A stretch of 64,000 bases of DNA from Porphyromonas endodontalis ATCC 35406 (GTDB lineage: Bacteria > Bacteroidota > Bacteroidia > Bacteroidales > Porphyromonadaceae): positions 1 through 64,000 of the forward strand of contig NZ_ACNN01000029.1 of NCBI RefSeq assembly GCF_000174815.1, read 5' to 3'. A program made the translations under genes and the position numbers. The first letter of the stretch is position 1. Each line of letters opens with the position of its first letter. Positions 45,796-55,320 of the stretch are shown piece after piece. The notes beneath the pieces were generated by a model. That model saw only the letters and a list, made by a program, of their open reading frames with translations, was not told the origin of the DNA and did not search any database.

Positions 45796-46335
45796 CTACC
45801 GAGTTAGGAGAAGAGCAATCTGCTCTGCCACCCGATCTTCATCTTTAGGTGTACAAATTTCGTCGCAGGGAATTGTGTATTGTGCTTGCCGATAAATGGG
45901 GAGCCTCACCTCCATTGCTTGCCGTATATGCTCCTCGAGAGCCTCTCCCGAGAGATGGCGTACAGTGGGGCGCGTTCTCTTACATAGCTCAATACGTTTG
46001 GCCAAATTATCCAAAGAGACTTGTAAGAAAACCGTAACTCCACACTGATTCATGAGCTCCATATTCCCATGATGACAGGGCAGACCGCCCCCCGTTGCAA
46101 TCACGGCGTTTGGAAATCCGGATAGCTCTTCTATTACCACCGCTTCGCGTCTTCGAAAGGCCTCTTCGCCTACCGAAGTGAACATATTGGCTACACTCTC
46201 GTGAAATCGCCGTTCGATAAAAATATCCGTATCAATAAATTCCCTTTCCATTCGGTCTGCGAGCCTCCGTCCTATGGTGCTCTTGCCCGAACCCATATAG
46301 CCGACCAAAAAGATAGGAGTATCCCGATTTATCAT
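45796..46335 (-). CDS. aroK: Shikimate kinase
   Basis: Phosphorylates shikimate in aromatic amino acid synthesis. 179 residues, normal length. Walker A GYMGSGKSTIGRRLAD near residues 12-27, shikimate-binding DTDIFIERR, GGGLPCH and the lid region RTRPTVRHL are all present. It overlaps the HD phosphohydrolase stop codon by 4 bases (ATGA), so the two are translated together. Confidence 0.96.
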   Translation of the reverse strand: MINRDTPIFLVGYMGSGKSTIGRRLADRMEREFIDTDIFIERRFHESVANMFTSVGEEAFRRREAVVIEELSGFPNAVIATGGGLPCHHGNMELMNQCGVTVFLQVSLDNLAKRIELCKRTRPTVRHLSGEALEEHIRQAMEVRLPIYRQAQYTIPCDEICTPKDEDRVAEQIALLLTR

Positions 46336-48458
46336 TTCTCGTCCCTCTTTTCTTCATTGGAAGTAGAGGCTGTGGCTTCCTCCCGATTGAGCTTCGGATA
46401 CGCGATTCTTGAGTGATTCATCGTGAGCAGTTTACTCACAAAAGTCTCTTTAATGGTAGTAATCTCACGGAACGTAAGAGGGGTATTGTCAAGAAGTTTT
46501 TCTGCCACAATACCATCTACAATACGCTCTACCAAAGCGGTGATAGACTCCACCGTGTACTCTTTGAGGCTACGGCTACTCGCCTCCACAGCATCGGCAA
46601 GCATCAAGATCCCGGTCTCCCGACTAAAGGGATTGGGGCCGGGGTAAGAAAAGGGAGCACGATCAACAATTTCTCCGGGATGCTCATTGCAGTACATCGT
46701 ATAGAAATATTTGGTATACCCTCTGCCGTGGTGAGTACGAATAAAATCAATTACCTGAGGGGGCAGTTTGTACTTTTGAGCAAGAGCCACGCCCTCTGTT
46801 ACATGCTTTATAATAATGGCAGCACTTTCTTTGTAGGATAGATCTTCGTGAGGATTGCGCCCTCCTTGATTATTTTCTGTGAAGAAGGGAGCATTAAGCA
46901 TCTTACCAATATCGTGGTAGAGAGCCCCTGTGCGAGTGAGTTGTACATCGGCATTGATACTCTGCGCGGCATCCGTTGCCAAGATAGAAACCTGCATAGA
47001 GTGCTGGAAAGTCCCTGGAGCATTCTCCGATAGCTGCCGCAATAGGGGTCGGTTTATATCACTCAACTCTACCAAACTGATATTACTGATATACCCAAAG
47101 AGCTTCTCCATGGGATACACCAATACATAGGTAAACATCAAGAAAATCATATTGATACCAAAGCTCAACGTGTGCAAGGCATCGACATTTTCTAGAGCTC
47201 CATTGCGCATGAGAGAGAGAGCAACAGAGAGTATGGAGTAGCTCAAGAAGGCAAGGAATGTGGTACGTATAAGCTGAGAGCGAGAGGTCAAGTTATTCAA
47301 ACTGAAGATAGCAACCATACCTGCTACCATCTCAAGAAGAATAAACTCAAGAGGCAGGGCAACAAAAAGTGCCGACAGCAAAATTGTAATGGTATGGGAG
47401 AAATAGGCCGTACGCGAGTCGAAGAATATACGCACCAATAGGGGTAGTATCAGATAGGGAATGATGTATACATCGAACTGGAATAGCGTGACCGTTAGCT
47501 CCGTAAGCAGGACAAAGAAGAAAATACTGGCGGCAATAAATACCGTATTTTTAAGCTGCCGGAAGATCGAGGGGCGGAAGATAAGCCAGTAGAGCCAAAG
47601 CCCAAGGAGCAATACAATCACAATGAGCAACAGCCCCCCTACACGCCCTATGTAGGTACGATCGTTGCCCGACCTCTCTTCGTACATCTTCTTATAGCTC
47701 GCCAGCACATTATAGGTAGCATCGTCTACAATATCCCCCTTGTCTATGATGCGTCTGCCTGCTACCACAATGCCCGTAGAGTTGGAGATCTTTTTCTGCT
47801 CCTCACGAATGACGCTATTACGAGTTGCCACATCTTCAGAAACGTTGGCTCTCAGATAATTCTCCAGATTGATTCTTCTCAGAATATCGGGGTTGTATCC
47901 TGCCTCTACACAGCGGTCGATAGCTTGCTGGTAGGCTTCTTTTACCGTAAGAAAGAGTGTGGTTGGATGCTTACGACTCTCATTTTGGTCGTACAATAGG
48001 TTGACTTCATTTATGGGCATCTCCTCGTCCTCTCCCTCTTTGGATTGGAGAAGCCTTTGATATAGGGCATCATCGATAATCCCATGGTCGTAGGTCTCCT
48101 CCAGATAATTACGCACAAACACCTCAATATCGGGCGAGAGCTCTTTTTTCCAGCGACTGGCGTAATCATGACTCCAAAGCAAAATCTTCTCCTTTGCCAC
48201 GGACTTATCCATCCGGCAATAGGGAAGGATATTCCGTGCAACACTATCTCGCTCCGCTTGCAACTGCTCTTGAGGTTTTAGGATGGTAATATCATACGGA
48301 GCAATAAGGAGCTCGTATTGCCACACCTGTCCACGTTCAAAATTGTACATAAACTTGTGGTCGCGTGGCGAGAATAGCAGCACAACAAATGCAACTGCCA
48401 GCAATACAAACAACGACTGTGTACGGAGATTGGTATGCTTAGGTATCGTTATCTTCAT
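46332..48458 (-). CDS. 7TM HD-domain phosphohydrolase (PgpH-like)
   Basis: 708 residues: one N-terminal membrane segment (about 16-30), an extracytoplasmic 7TMR-HDED domain (about 35-270), seven membrane helices (about 275-480) and a cytoplasmic HD domain with HSMQVSILATDAA, ALYHDIGKMLNAP, HEDLSYKESA and HHGRGYTKYF. Family members such as PgpH hydrolyse c-di-AMP, so this protein probably controls that second messenger in response to an outside signal. An overlapping divergent promoter separates it from valS. Confidence 0.92.
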   Translation of the reverse strand: MKITIPKHTNLRTQSLFVLLAVAFVVLLFSPRDHKFMYNFERGQVWQYELLIAPYDITILKPQEQLQAERDSVARNILPYCRMDKSVAKEKILLWSHDYASRWKKELSPDIEVFVRNYLEETYDHGIIDDALYQRLLQSKEGEDEEMPINEVNLLYDQNESRKHPTTLFLTVKEAYQQAIDRCVEAGYNPDILRRINLENYLRANVSEDVATRNSVIREEQKKISNSTGIVVAGRRIIDKGDIVDDATYNVLASYKKMYEERSGNDRTYIGRVGGLLLIVIVLLLGLWLYWLIFRPSIFRQLKNTVFIAASIFFFVLLTELTVTLFQFDVYIIPYLILPLLVRIFFDSRTAYFSHTITILLSALFVALPLEFILLEMVAGMVAIFSLNNLTSRSQLIRTTFLAFLSYSILSVALSLMRNGALENVDALHTLSFGINMIFLMFTYVLVYPMEKLFGYISNISLVELSDINRPLLRQLSENAPGTFQHSMQVSILATDAAQSINADVQLTRTGALYHDIGKMLNAPFFTENNQGGRNPHEDLSYKESAAIIIKHVTEGVALAQKYKLPPQVIDFIRTHHGRGYTKYFYTMYCNEHPGEIVDRAPFSYPGPNPFSRETGILMLADAVEASSRSLKEYTVESITALVERIVDGIVAEKLLDNTPLTFREITTIKETFVSKLLTMNHSRIAYPKLNREEATASTSNEEKRDEK

Positions 48459-48505
48459 AATCTTCTAATCAAAACTTGCCCTATAACATAAGGAGGAATA
48501 GGTCA

Positions 48506-48540
48506 CAAAGATAGGGGTTTTTCCTACCTTTGCAGTCAAA
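48506..48540. promoter_or_regulatory. Interlaced divergent promoters of the HD hydrolase gene and valS
   Basis: Minus strand: TATCTTTG at 48513-48506 with a TTTG at 48540-48537, spacer 23. Plus strand: TACCTTTG at 48525-48532, 55 bases before the valS ATG. The plus box lies inside the spacer of the minus promoter, so the two polymerase sites overlap. Confidence 0.7.
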
Positions 48541-48586
48541 TAGGCAGCTGTTTTGCCTCTTTTTCCGACTCTGACGACATAGTAAA

Positions 48587-51208
48587 ATGAATAACGAGAC
48601 TGTATATAACCCCTCCGAGATAGAGAGTAAATGGTATCAATATTGGCTGGAGCAGAAGCATTTTGCCTCCACTCCCGATGAGCGAGAACCCTATACCGTG
48701 GTAATCCCACCCCCCAATGTTACGGGGGTACTCCACATGGGACACATGCTCAACAATACCATACAAGACGTGCTTGTACGCCGTGCTCGTCTGCTAGGGT
48801 ACAACGCATGTTGGGTACCGGGTACAGACCACGCCTCTATTGCAACCGAGGCCAAAGTAGTAGCGCGTCTTGCCGAGCAAGGAATCGACAAACGCACCCT
48901 AACGCGGGAGACCTTCCTCAAACATGCTTGGGACTGGACGCACGAGCATGGAGGCATTATACTTGAGCAGCTCAAAAGACTAGGAGCCTCTTGCGATTGG
49001 GATCGCACCGCTTTCACGCTAGACGAAGACCGCTCGCGCTCCGTTATAAAGGTATTCTGCGACCTCTACGAGAGTGGACTTATCTATCGTGGGGTACGTA
49101 TCGTCAATTGGGACCCTAAGGCGCAAACAGCCCTTTCGGACGAAGAGGTTATCTACCGAGAAGAGCACAGCAAGCTCTACTATCTGCGTTACAATATTGA
49201 GGGAAGTGATGACTTCTTGACCATCGCCACCACACGCCCCGAAACCATAATGGGCGATACTGCCGTATGCGTATACCCTGAGGATCCTCGCTATCAACAG
49301 TACATTGGCAAGCACGCTATTATCCCCATTGTGGGGCGTGCCATACCTATTATTGCCGATGAATATGTGGATCGCGAGTTTGGTACGGGCTGCCTCAAAG
49401 TAACCCCGGCTCACGACATTAACGACTACAATCTAGGACAAAAGCACAATCTAGAGACCATCGATATATTCAACGACAACGGCACCCTCAACGAAAAAGG
49501 GGGAGCTTATGCCGGGATGGATCGCTTCGATGTCCGTCGCAAGATAGCCCAAGACCTACAAACAGCAGGGCTACTAATTAAAGAAGAAGACTACACCAAT
49601 AAGGTAGGATGTAGCGAACGTACACAAGTGCCCATCGAGCCCAAGCTCTCAATGCAGTGGTTCCTAAAAATGGAAGAGCTTGCCGGACCGGCTCTCGAGG
49701 CGGTAGAAAAAGACGAGGTACGGCTCATCCCTGCCAAATTTAAGAACACATACCGCCATTGGATGGAGAATGTAAAAGACTGGTGCATTAGCCGCCAGCT
49801 TTGGTGGGGGCACCGCATCCCTGCCTACTACCTCCCTCAAGGTGGATTTGTCGTGGCTCCTACTCCCGAAGAAGCTCTAGAGAAAGCAAAAAAAGAAACA
49901 GGCTGCCCCTCACTTACGTTGGCAGATCTGCGCGAGGAAGAAGATTGCCTAGATACCTGGTTCTCTTCTTGGCTCTGGCCTATCACAGTCTTTGGAGATA
50001 TAGACGACAAAGACAATAAAGAACTCAACTACTACTACCCCATAGAAGTCCTTGTTACGGCCCCGGATATTCTTTTCTTCTGGGTGGCAAGAATGATCAT
50101 TGCAGGCTATCGCTATCGTGGCCAACGCCCCTTCCGCGATGTGTATCTTACGGGTATTGTGCGTGATGCTCAAGGGCGTAAGATGTCCAAGTCCTTGGGT
50201 AATTCGCCCGATCCGCTCAACCTCATTGAGAAGTATGGTGCAGACGGCGTACGCGTAGGTATGATGATGGCAACCTCAGCCGGTAACGACCTCCTTTACG
50301 ACGAAAGCCTTCTAGAGCAGGGACGCAACTTCTGCAATAAGATTTGGAATAGCTACAGACTTATCTCCAACTGGCAGGCCGATGCCTCGGCAAAGCCCGG
50401 TGAGGCCAACCTCTTGGCCGTGGAGTGGTTCCGCCACCGCTTGGCAGAAGCACTGCTCGAGATTGACGACCTTATGAGCAAGTACCGCATCAGCGAAGCT
50501 ATGACGGTGGCTTACAAGCTCTACCGAGACGACTTCTCGGCCTTCTACCTAGAGGCTATCAAACCTCCTTTTGGGGCTCCGATGGACGCTCAAACTCTTG
50601 CAGCTACACACCATTATCTAGAGGTGCTCCTGCAAACATTGCACCCCTTTATGCCCTTTATCACTGAGGAGCTTTGGCAAGATATGGCTCCTCGTAAGGC
50701 TGGGGAAACCATTATGTACACCCGCATGCCCAAGCTAGAAGAACCAAACAAAGAGCTTCTGTCCACGGTTGCTGCGGCTCGCGAGGTTATCACCCAAGTG
50801 CGCAACGTCCGTACAACGCACAACATAGCGCGTGCCGAGTCTCTCACCCTGCAATGTGGCAAGGGGCACCCGGCTATGGCAGATTGCCTCATCACCAAAC
50901 TCGCAGGCGCTACCTGTACCCCTCTCGCCTCCTCCACAGAGGGCGGCTCTTCTGCCACCTTCATCGTAGGTACCGTGTCGTATGCAATCCCTATTGATAG
51001 CTATATAGACAAGGGAGCTCTAAGAGAGAAACTCGAGGCAGACCTCAAGCATCAACAGGGCTTCTTGATGGGCGTACGCAAAAAACTCTCTAACGAACGA
51101 TTTGTCTCCGGAGCCCCACAAGCAGTAGTGGATCTAGAACGCAAGAAAGAGGCCGATGCCCTCGCTCGTATTGCAACTCTTGAGAAGCAACTAAAAGATC
51201 TTGAGTAA
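48587..51208 (+). CDS. valS: Valine--tRNA ligase
   Basis: Charges tRNA-Val. 873 residues, usual for bacteria. Class I signatures: HIGH region [22 protein letters not shown] loop [15 protein letters not shown], and the editing domain between with [15 protein letters not shown]. The C-terminal coiled coil that contacts tRNA ends the protein ([13 protein letters not shown]). The start at [20 protein letters not shown] agrees with the family. Confidence 0.98.
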   Translation: MNNETVYNPSEIESKWYQYWLEQKHFASTPDEREPYTVVIPPPNVTGVLHMGHMLNNTIQDVLVRRARLLGYNACWVPGTDHASIATEAKVVARLAEQGIDKRTLTRETFLKHAWDWTHEHGGIILEQLKRLGASCDWDRTAFTLDEDRSRSVIKVFCDLYESGLIYRGVRIVNWDPKAQTALSDEEVIYREEHSKLYYLRYNIEGSDDFLTIATTRPETIMGDTAVCVYPEDPRYQQYIGKHAIIPIVGRAIPIIADEYVDREFGTGCLKVTPAHDINDYNLGQKHNLETIDIFNDNGTLNEKGGAYAGMDRFDVRRKIAQDLQTAGLLIKEEDYTNKVGCSERTQVPIEPKLSMQWFLKMEELAGPALEAVEKDEVRLIPAKFKNTYRHWMENVKDWCISRQLWWGHRIPAYYLPQGGFVVAPTPEEALEKAKKETGCPSLTLADLREEEDCLDTWFSSWLWPITVFGDIDDKDNKELNYYYPIEVLVTAPDILFFWVARMIIAGYRYRGQRPFRDVYLTGIVRDAQGRKMSKSLGNSPDPLNLIEKYGADGVRVGMMMATSAGNDLLYDESLLEQGRNFCNKIWNSYRLISNWQADASAKPGEANLLAVEWFRHRLAEALLEIDDLMSKYRISEAMTVAYKLYRDDFSAFYLEAIKPPFGAPMDAQTLAATHHYLEVLLQTLHPFMPFITEELWQDMAPRKAGETIMYTRMPKLEEPNKELLSTVAAAREVITQVRNVRTTHNIARAESLTLQCGKGHPAMADCLITKLAGATCTPLASSTEGGSSATFIVGTVSYAIPIDSYIDKGALREKLEADLKHQQGFLMGVRKKLSNERFVSGAPQAVVDLERKKEADALARIATLEKQLKDLE

Positions 51209-51250
51209 TAAGATCGTTTATCATAAGTACTTTAGACAAGAAAAGAGATT

Positions 51251-51706
51251 ATGACCCTAGAGAAAACGGCTCTCATCTTGGAGAAGACCTTCCGCCAAGC
51301 CTTGGCTACTTGCCACAAGCGAAACAAGATCTACTACGACCTCTTTGTAGCCATAGACTACACAGAGGGGCGTTTTACGATCAGTGACGAAGACGATAAT
51401 ATCTTGGCAGAAGAGATACTATTCGACTATGCCCAAGGTGGAGAAAAGGAGGCTCTAGGCATTGAGAGTAATACTCGAGAACTAAAAAAAATACTCCGAA
51501 GTATTGTAGAGCAACTCTACGACGAGAATCTCTTTGACGACTCTTTTGGGGAGCCTCTCTCGATTGTCTACTTGGCTAACAATAAGGAGGATAGTGACGA
51601 AGAGCTCCTCTTTGTACACGACGATCAGACGCTACTAGACACCCCTCTTCTGGAGCATCTAGACGAAGATTTAGACGAGTTCTTCCGTACTTTGCTTGAC
51701 GAATAA
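51251..51706 (+). CDS. Acidic protein of unknown function
   Basis: 151 residues, not recognised beyond weak resemblance to small conserved Bacteroidales hypotheticals. The N-terminal half (KTALILEKTFRQALATCHKR, then YDLFVAIDYTEGRFTISDEDDNI) suggests helix-strand alternation. The second half is very acidic (LEHLDEDLDEFFRTLLDE at the end). No signal peptide or membrane segment. It follows valS by 42 bases and may share its transcript. Confidence 0.75.
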   Translation: MTLEKTALILEKTFRQALATCHKRNKIYYDLFVAIDYTEGRFTISDEDDNILAEEILFDYAQGGEKEALGIESNTRELKKILRSIVEQLYDENLFDDSFGEPLSIVYLANNKEDSDEELLFVHDDQTLLDTPLLEHLDEDLDEFFRTLLDE

Positions 51707-51725
51707 GATTTAATTACTACCTTTG
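51696..51725 (+). promoter_or_regulatory. Promoter of tRNA-Thr
   Basis: TTG at 51696-51698, a 19-base spacer and TACCTTTG at 51718-51725. It overlaps the end of the acidic-protein gene and precedes the tRNA by 71 bases. Confidence 0.8.
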
Positions 51726-51796
51726 CACCGCGTTGTTCGGAGGGGGCATTGTTTTCCTCCGTCACGCAGGAAGAGAGTGTGTGCTCACGCTCTGTT

Positions 51797-51869
51797 GCCG
51801 AAATAGCTCAGTTGGTAGAGCAACTCATTCGTAATGAGTAGGTCGCCGGTTCGAGTCCGGCTTTCGGCT
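51797..51869 (+). tRNA. tRNA-Thr(CGT)
   Basis: Complete cloverleaf: acceptor GCCGAAA with TTTCGGC (51862-51868), D arm GCTCAGTTGGTAGAGC, anticodon arm ACTCA-TTCGTAA-TGAGT with anticodon CGT at 51830-51832, and T arm CCGGTTCGAGTCCGG. The discriminator base is T; CCA is not encoded. It reads ACG codons. Own promoter and terminator. Confidence 0.97.
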
Positions 51870-51893
51870 CTTTTTTGAGTTGATGTTACAATA

Positions 51894-51942
51894 GAGAAAC
51901 CTAAGACCCCTCCCACAAGAGGACTTAGGTTTCTTCTTTTTT
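51894..51942 (+). terminator. Terminator after tRNA-Thr
   Basis: An 11-bp stem, AGAAACCTAAG (51895-51905) with CTTAGGTTTCT (51924-51934), carries an inner CCTC/GAGG pairing and is followed by TCTTTTTT. Confidence 0.9.
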
Positions 51943-51967
51943 GCCCTGAAACACCATTTACATTGAC

Positions 51968-51975
51968 TATCTTTG
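51968..51975 (+). promoter_or_regulatory. Promoter -7 box for the phosphohexomutase gene
   Basis: TATCTTTG matches TAnnTTTG, 40 bases before the ATG at 52015. The nearest upstream TTG (51941-51943) is 24 bases away. Confidence 0.6.
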
Positions 51976-52014
51976 TGGAAAAGTAAGACTCAATAGTTAG
52001 TAAATCAGACAGCT

Positions 52015-53763
52015 ATGGACAATAAGGAATTAATCTCAAAGGTGACAGAAAAAGCCCAAAAGTGGCTCTCTCCCGAATATGACGAAGCAACGCGCAAAGA
52101 AGTAAAAGCAATGCTCGAAGAGGCAGACCCCGCCGCCCTCATTGATGCTTTTTACAAAGATCTTGAGTTTGGTACCGGGGGGCTACGCGGCATTATGGGA
52201 GCCGGTACCAACCGCATGAACCGCTATACCGTGGCTATGGCAACGCAGGGGCTTGCCAACTACCTCCACAAGGCTTTTGCAGATCTCGATCAGCTCTCCG
52301 TGGTCATTGGTTACGATTGTCGCAATAATAGTCGTTACTTCTCAGAGATAACGGCAGCCGTCTTCTCGGCAAATAACATCAAAGTATACCTATTCGAATC
52401 TCTCAGACCTACTCCGGAAATCTCTTTTGCCATCCGCCACTTGGGTTGCCAAAGCGGCGTAATGATAACGGCTTCGCATAACCCCAAGATCTATAATGGC
52501 TACAAAGCCTACTGGAGCGACGGCGCGCAAATGATTGCTCCTCACGATGTGAATACCATTGAAGAGGTGGCACGTATTCGCTCTATGGCCGAGGTAAAAG
52601 AGACCGCCCGCCCCGAACTTATCATTCCCATTGGCGAAGAGGTGGATCGTGATTTCATCACAGCTGTAAAGGGCTTGTCGCTCTCGCCCGAGTCTATTGC
52701 ACGCCACCACGATATGCCCATTGTGTACACCCCTATCCATGGTACAGGGCGCTACATGGTACCACGTGCCTTGGAAGCTTTTGGGTTCGACAATATCATA
52801 CACGTAGAGGAGCAGGACGTAATTAGCGGAGACTTCCCCACGGTAGAATCTCCCAACCCCGAGGAGCCTGCAGCGCTTACCTTGGCCATGGCACGAGCCG
52901 AAGCCACCAAAGCCGATCTTGTACTCGCCTCAGACCCCGACGGAGACCGCATCGGCGTAGCCGTTAGAGGGAAGAATGGAGAGATGCATCTCATCAACGG
53001 CAATCAGATTTGCATGCTGCTGACCTACTACTCCATCATCCGCCGCAAAGAACTTGGCGACCTCCGAAGTGACGATTACGTTATCAAGACCATCGTTACT
53101 ACCGACCTTATCAAGTTTATCGCACAGCAAGAGGGGGTAAAGCTCTACGACTGCTATACGGGGTTCAAATGGATTGCCAACGTAATACGAGAAAACGAAG
53201 GTAAGGCTCGCTACATAGGTGGAGGCGAAGAGAGCTACGGCTACCTCTGGGAAGACTTCATCCGCGACAAAAGCTCCGTCTCGGCTTGCGCTATTTTTGC
53301 AGAAATGACGGCTTGGGCTCTCGACAAGGGGCTAAGCATCGACGATCTCCTAGCCAAAGTATATACAACCTACGGCTACTTTGCAGACAAAGGTCACTAC
53401 ATCATTCGCAAAGGCAAGACAGGCGCCGAAGAGATCCTAGCTATGATGGTGAATTATCGCGAGCATCCCCTTAGCAATATAGCAGGTAGCCCCGTAGTAG
53501 AAGTACTGGACTATTCCCTTCTCGAGCGGCGCGAAGTTGCCACCGGCAAAGTTACCCCCCTTGTAATGCCTGCCACCAGCAACGTATTGCAATACATAGC
53601 CGAAGATGGCTCCAAACTCTCTATTCGACCCTCGGGTACAGAGCCGAAGATCAAATACTATGTAGGCATTCGTGAGACGGTAGCCTCGCCCGAAGAGCTG
53701 CCTATGGCAGAGCAACGCGCCAATAAACGTATAGTCCAACTCTTTGAGCAGCTTGGTATCTAA
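52015..53763 (+). CDS. Phosphoglucomutase/phosphomannomutase family enzyme
   Basis: 582 residues, the long alpha-phosphohexomutase form. Catalytic serine loop MITASHNPKIYNGYKAYW, metal loop SDPDGDRIGVAV, sugar-specificity loop GGEESYGYLWE and phosphate-binding RPSGTEPKIKYYV are all in place. It interconverts hexose 1- and 6-phosphates, probably feeding glycan synthesis and glycogen or sugar use; glucose versus mannose preference cannot be read. Own promoter after the tRNA terminator. Confidence 0.95.
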   Translation: MDNKELISKVTEKAQKWLSPEYDEATRKEVKAMLEEADPAALIDAFYKDLEFGTGGLRGIMGAGTNRMNRYTVAMATQGLANYLHKAFADLDQLSVVIGYDCRNNSRYFSEITAAVFSANNIKVYLFESLRPTPEISFAIRHLGCQSGVMITASHNPKIYNGYKAYWSDGAQMIAPHDVNTIEEVARIRSMAEVKETARPELIIPIGEEVDRDFITAVKGLSLSPESIARHHDMPIVYTPIHGTGRYMVPRALEAFGFDNIIHVEEQDVISGDFPTVESPNPEEPAALTLAMARAEATKADLVLASDPDGDRIGVAVRGKNGEMHLINGNQICMLLTYYSIIRRKELGDLRSDDYVIKTIVTTDLIKFIAQQEGVKLYDCYTGFKWIANVIRENEGKARYIGGGEESYGYLWEDFIRDKSSVSACAIFAEMTAWALDKGLSIDDLLAKVYTTYGYFADKGHYIIRKGKTGAEEILAMMVNYREHPLSNIAGSPVVEVLDYSLLERREVATGKVTPLVMPATSNVLQYIAEDGSKLSIRPSGTEPKIKYYVGIRETVASPEELPMAEQRANKRIVQLFEQLGI

Positions 53764-53799
53764 TCTACACTACCCCTCCCTATACATTTATCTCAGATT

Positions 53800-55092
53800 A
53801 TGACTCCTATGCCGATGCTACCTCCCTTTATCTCTCGTATCGTCCGTAAGTTAGAAGATCTTTTTTCCCTCGTATCCGAATGGTTTAGCCTTACACTGAA
53901 AAAACTTCGTAAGCCCCATTCGCAAAAGACGTCCGAGGATGGATACTATCCCAACTCAATGGAACGCAACGAAGTAAGAGAGGGCTCTGCAACGGGAAGT
54001 CGATCCGAAAAGATGCGTGCAACACTCCTCAGGTGGGGTGTTGCCCTTAAGAAGGCAGGTAGTCTATTGTGGCATTATTACCTCGTACTAGAGGGAGCTT
54101 TCCTCAAGGCAATGAGGTGGGTTGGTAAGAAAATAGCCCCCCTCTTTGCCTTCACCCAAAAGATTAACCTTCCTTTCCTATCCTCAGTAAAAGCATTCTT
54201 TAGGAAACTTTTTGCTCCACTCTCCCCCTATAAAGAGTGGATTTATCGCTCGTTTGCTTGGTGTGGTATTCTCCTTGTTGGGGTATTTATTGGAGTCTCC
54301 CAAGGGAACAATCGCAATAAGATTACTCCCGAAAAGAGCCATATAAATACAACGAGTATAGACTATGCGGCATCCTTCAAACTCGACTATGGCAAGACAT
54401 TTAACGACGAGAATCCCGTGCATATAGAGGCGGCTCAACGCTTTGGCATTGTACCTATCGCAGACTCTGCCTCTCGTGCGAAGGCACTGGATGCCATGGT
54501 GGAAATTTTCACATGCGACCACTACAAGGTAGACTCGCTTGAGCACTCCATCCCCTACCTTGTGCCCGAAGCTAAAGACCTACTCGACGACCTCGGAGCC
54601 GACTTTGCCGAGACGCTCAAGGCGCACCACCTGCCCCCCTACAAATTTATCATTACAAGTGTAACTCGCACCTTGGCACAGCGCGACGAACTTAGCGGCA
54701 AAAATGTGAATGCAGCCAAGGAGAGTTCGCACTGCTACGGCACCACTATTGATATTAGTTGGAAGCGTTTCGACCCCATCACGAAGCAGACAGAAGCACT
54801 CAAAGAGGGCTCCAGCATTATGTTACCACAGGGGAGTTCGGAGCAAGACGAAGCATCAGAAGACAAAACAGAAGAGCTAAAGCGAGCCCTCGCCTCCCTA
54901 CTTCATCAGTATCGTGCGGCAGGGCGTTGCCTCGTCAAATATGAGCGGAAGCAGGCTTGTTTTCACATCACGGTAGATTGTCGGAGACCCTCGCTAAAGG
55001 ACTTCGCTCGGGATGCTTACGAAACCCTGCTCCAATCGGGCAATAGCACCCAAGAGAGCAACCCAAAAGAGCGCTCTACATCTGTGCGTTAA
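53800..55092 (+). CDS. DUF5715 protein, M15-like peptidase fold
   Basis: 430 residues. The N-terminal 140 residues are basic and helical, followed by one membrane segment (about 148-168, FAWCGILLVGVFIGVSQ). The outer domain carries a zinc-site pattern like D-Ala-D-Ala carboxypeptidases: H311 and D318 in SSHCYGTTIDISW, and H389 in CFHITVDC. It probably trims peptidoglycan peptides in the periplasm. It follows the phosphohexomutase gene by 36 bases. The catalytic role is inferred from motif spacing. Confidence 0.82.
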   Translation: MTPMPMLPPFISRIVRKLEDLFSLVSEWFSLTLKKLRKPHSQKTSEDGYYPNSMERNEVREGSATGSRSEKMRATLLRWGVALKKAGSLLWHYYLVLEGAFLKAMRWVGKKIAPLFAFTQKINLPFLSSVKAFFRKLFAPLSPYKEWIYRSFAWCGILLVGVFIGVSQGNNRNKITPEKSHINTTSIDYAASFKLDYGKTFNDENPVHIEAAQRFGIVPIADSASRAKALDAMVEIFTCDHYKVDSLEHSIPYLVPEAKDLLDDLGADFAETLKAHHLPPYKFIITSVTRTLAQRDELSGKNVNAAKESSHCYGTTIDISWKRFDPITKQTEALKEGSSIMLPQGSSEQDEASEDKTEELKRALASLLHQYRAAGRCLVKYERKQACFHITVDCRRPSLKDFARDAYETLLQSGNSTQESNPKERSTSVR

Positions 55093-55275
55093 TCCTCTCG
55101 TCCTCCCTTCCCTCACATCGGGGCACCAGCCCCTCTCTGCTACACACAAAGCCAGTCTCCAATTTTGTCCCTTAAATCTTAAAATAGAAGAGCCCCCCCT
55201 TCTCTTGGAAGACTCTGAAAATGTCAGACACCCCCAAATGAGATTAGAAAAGTTACCTCAAAAAGGTTGTCTTAC

Positions 55276-55293
55276 AAGAAGAAGAAGAAGAAG
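55276..55293. repeat. (AAG)6 microsatellite upstream of the DUF4365 gene
   Basis: Six perfect AAG units end 27 bases before the DUF4365 start codon, in the expected promoter/leader zone. No TAnnTTTG box is seen here. Repeat number could vary by slippage. Confidence 0.9.
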
Positions 55294-55320
55294 TCAAAAG
55301 AGTTATAAAGTTAGTCATAA

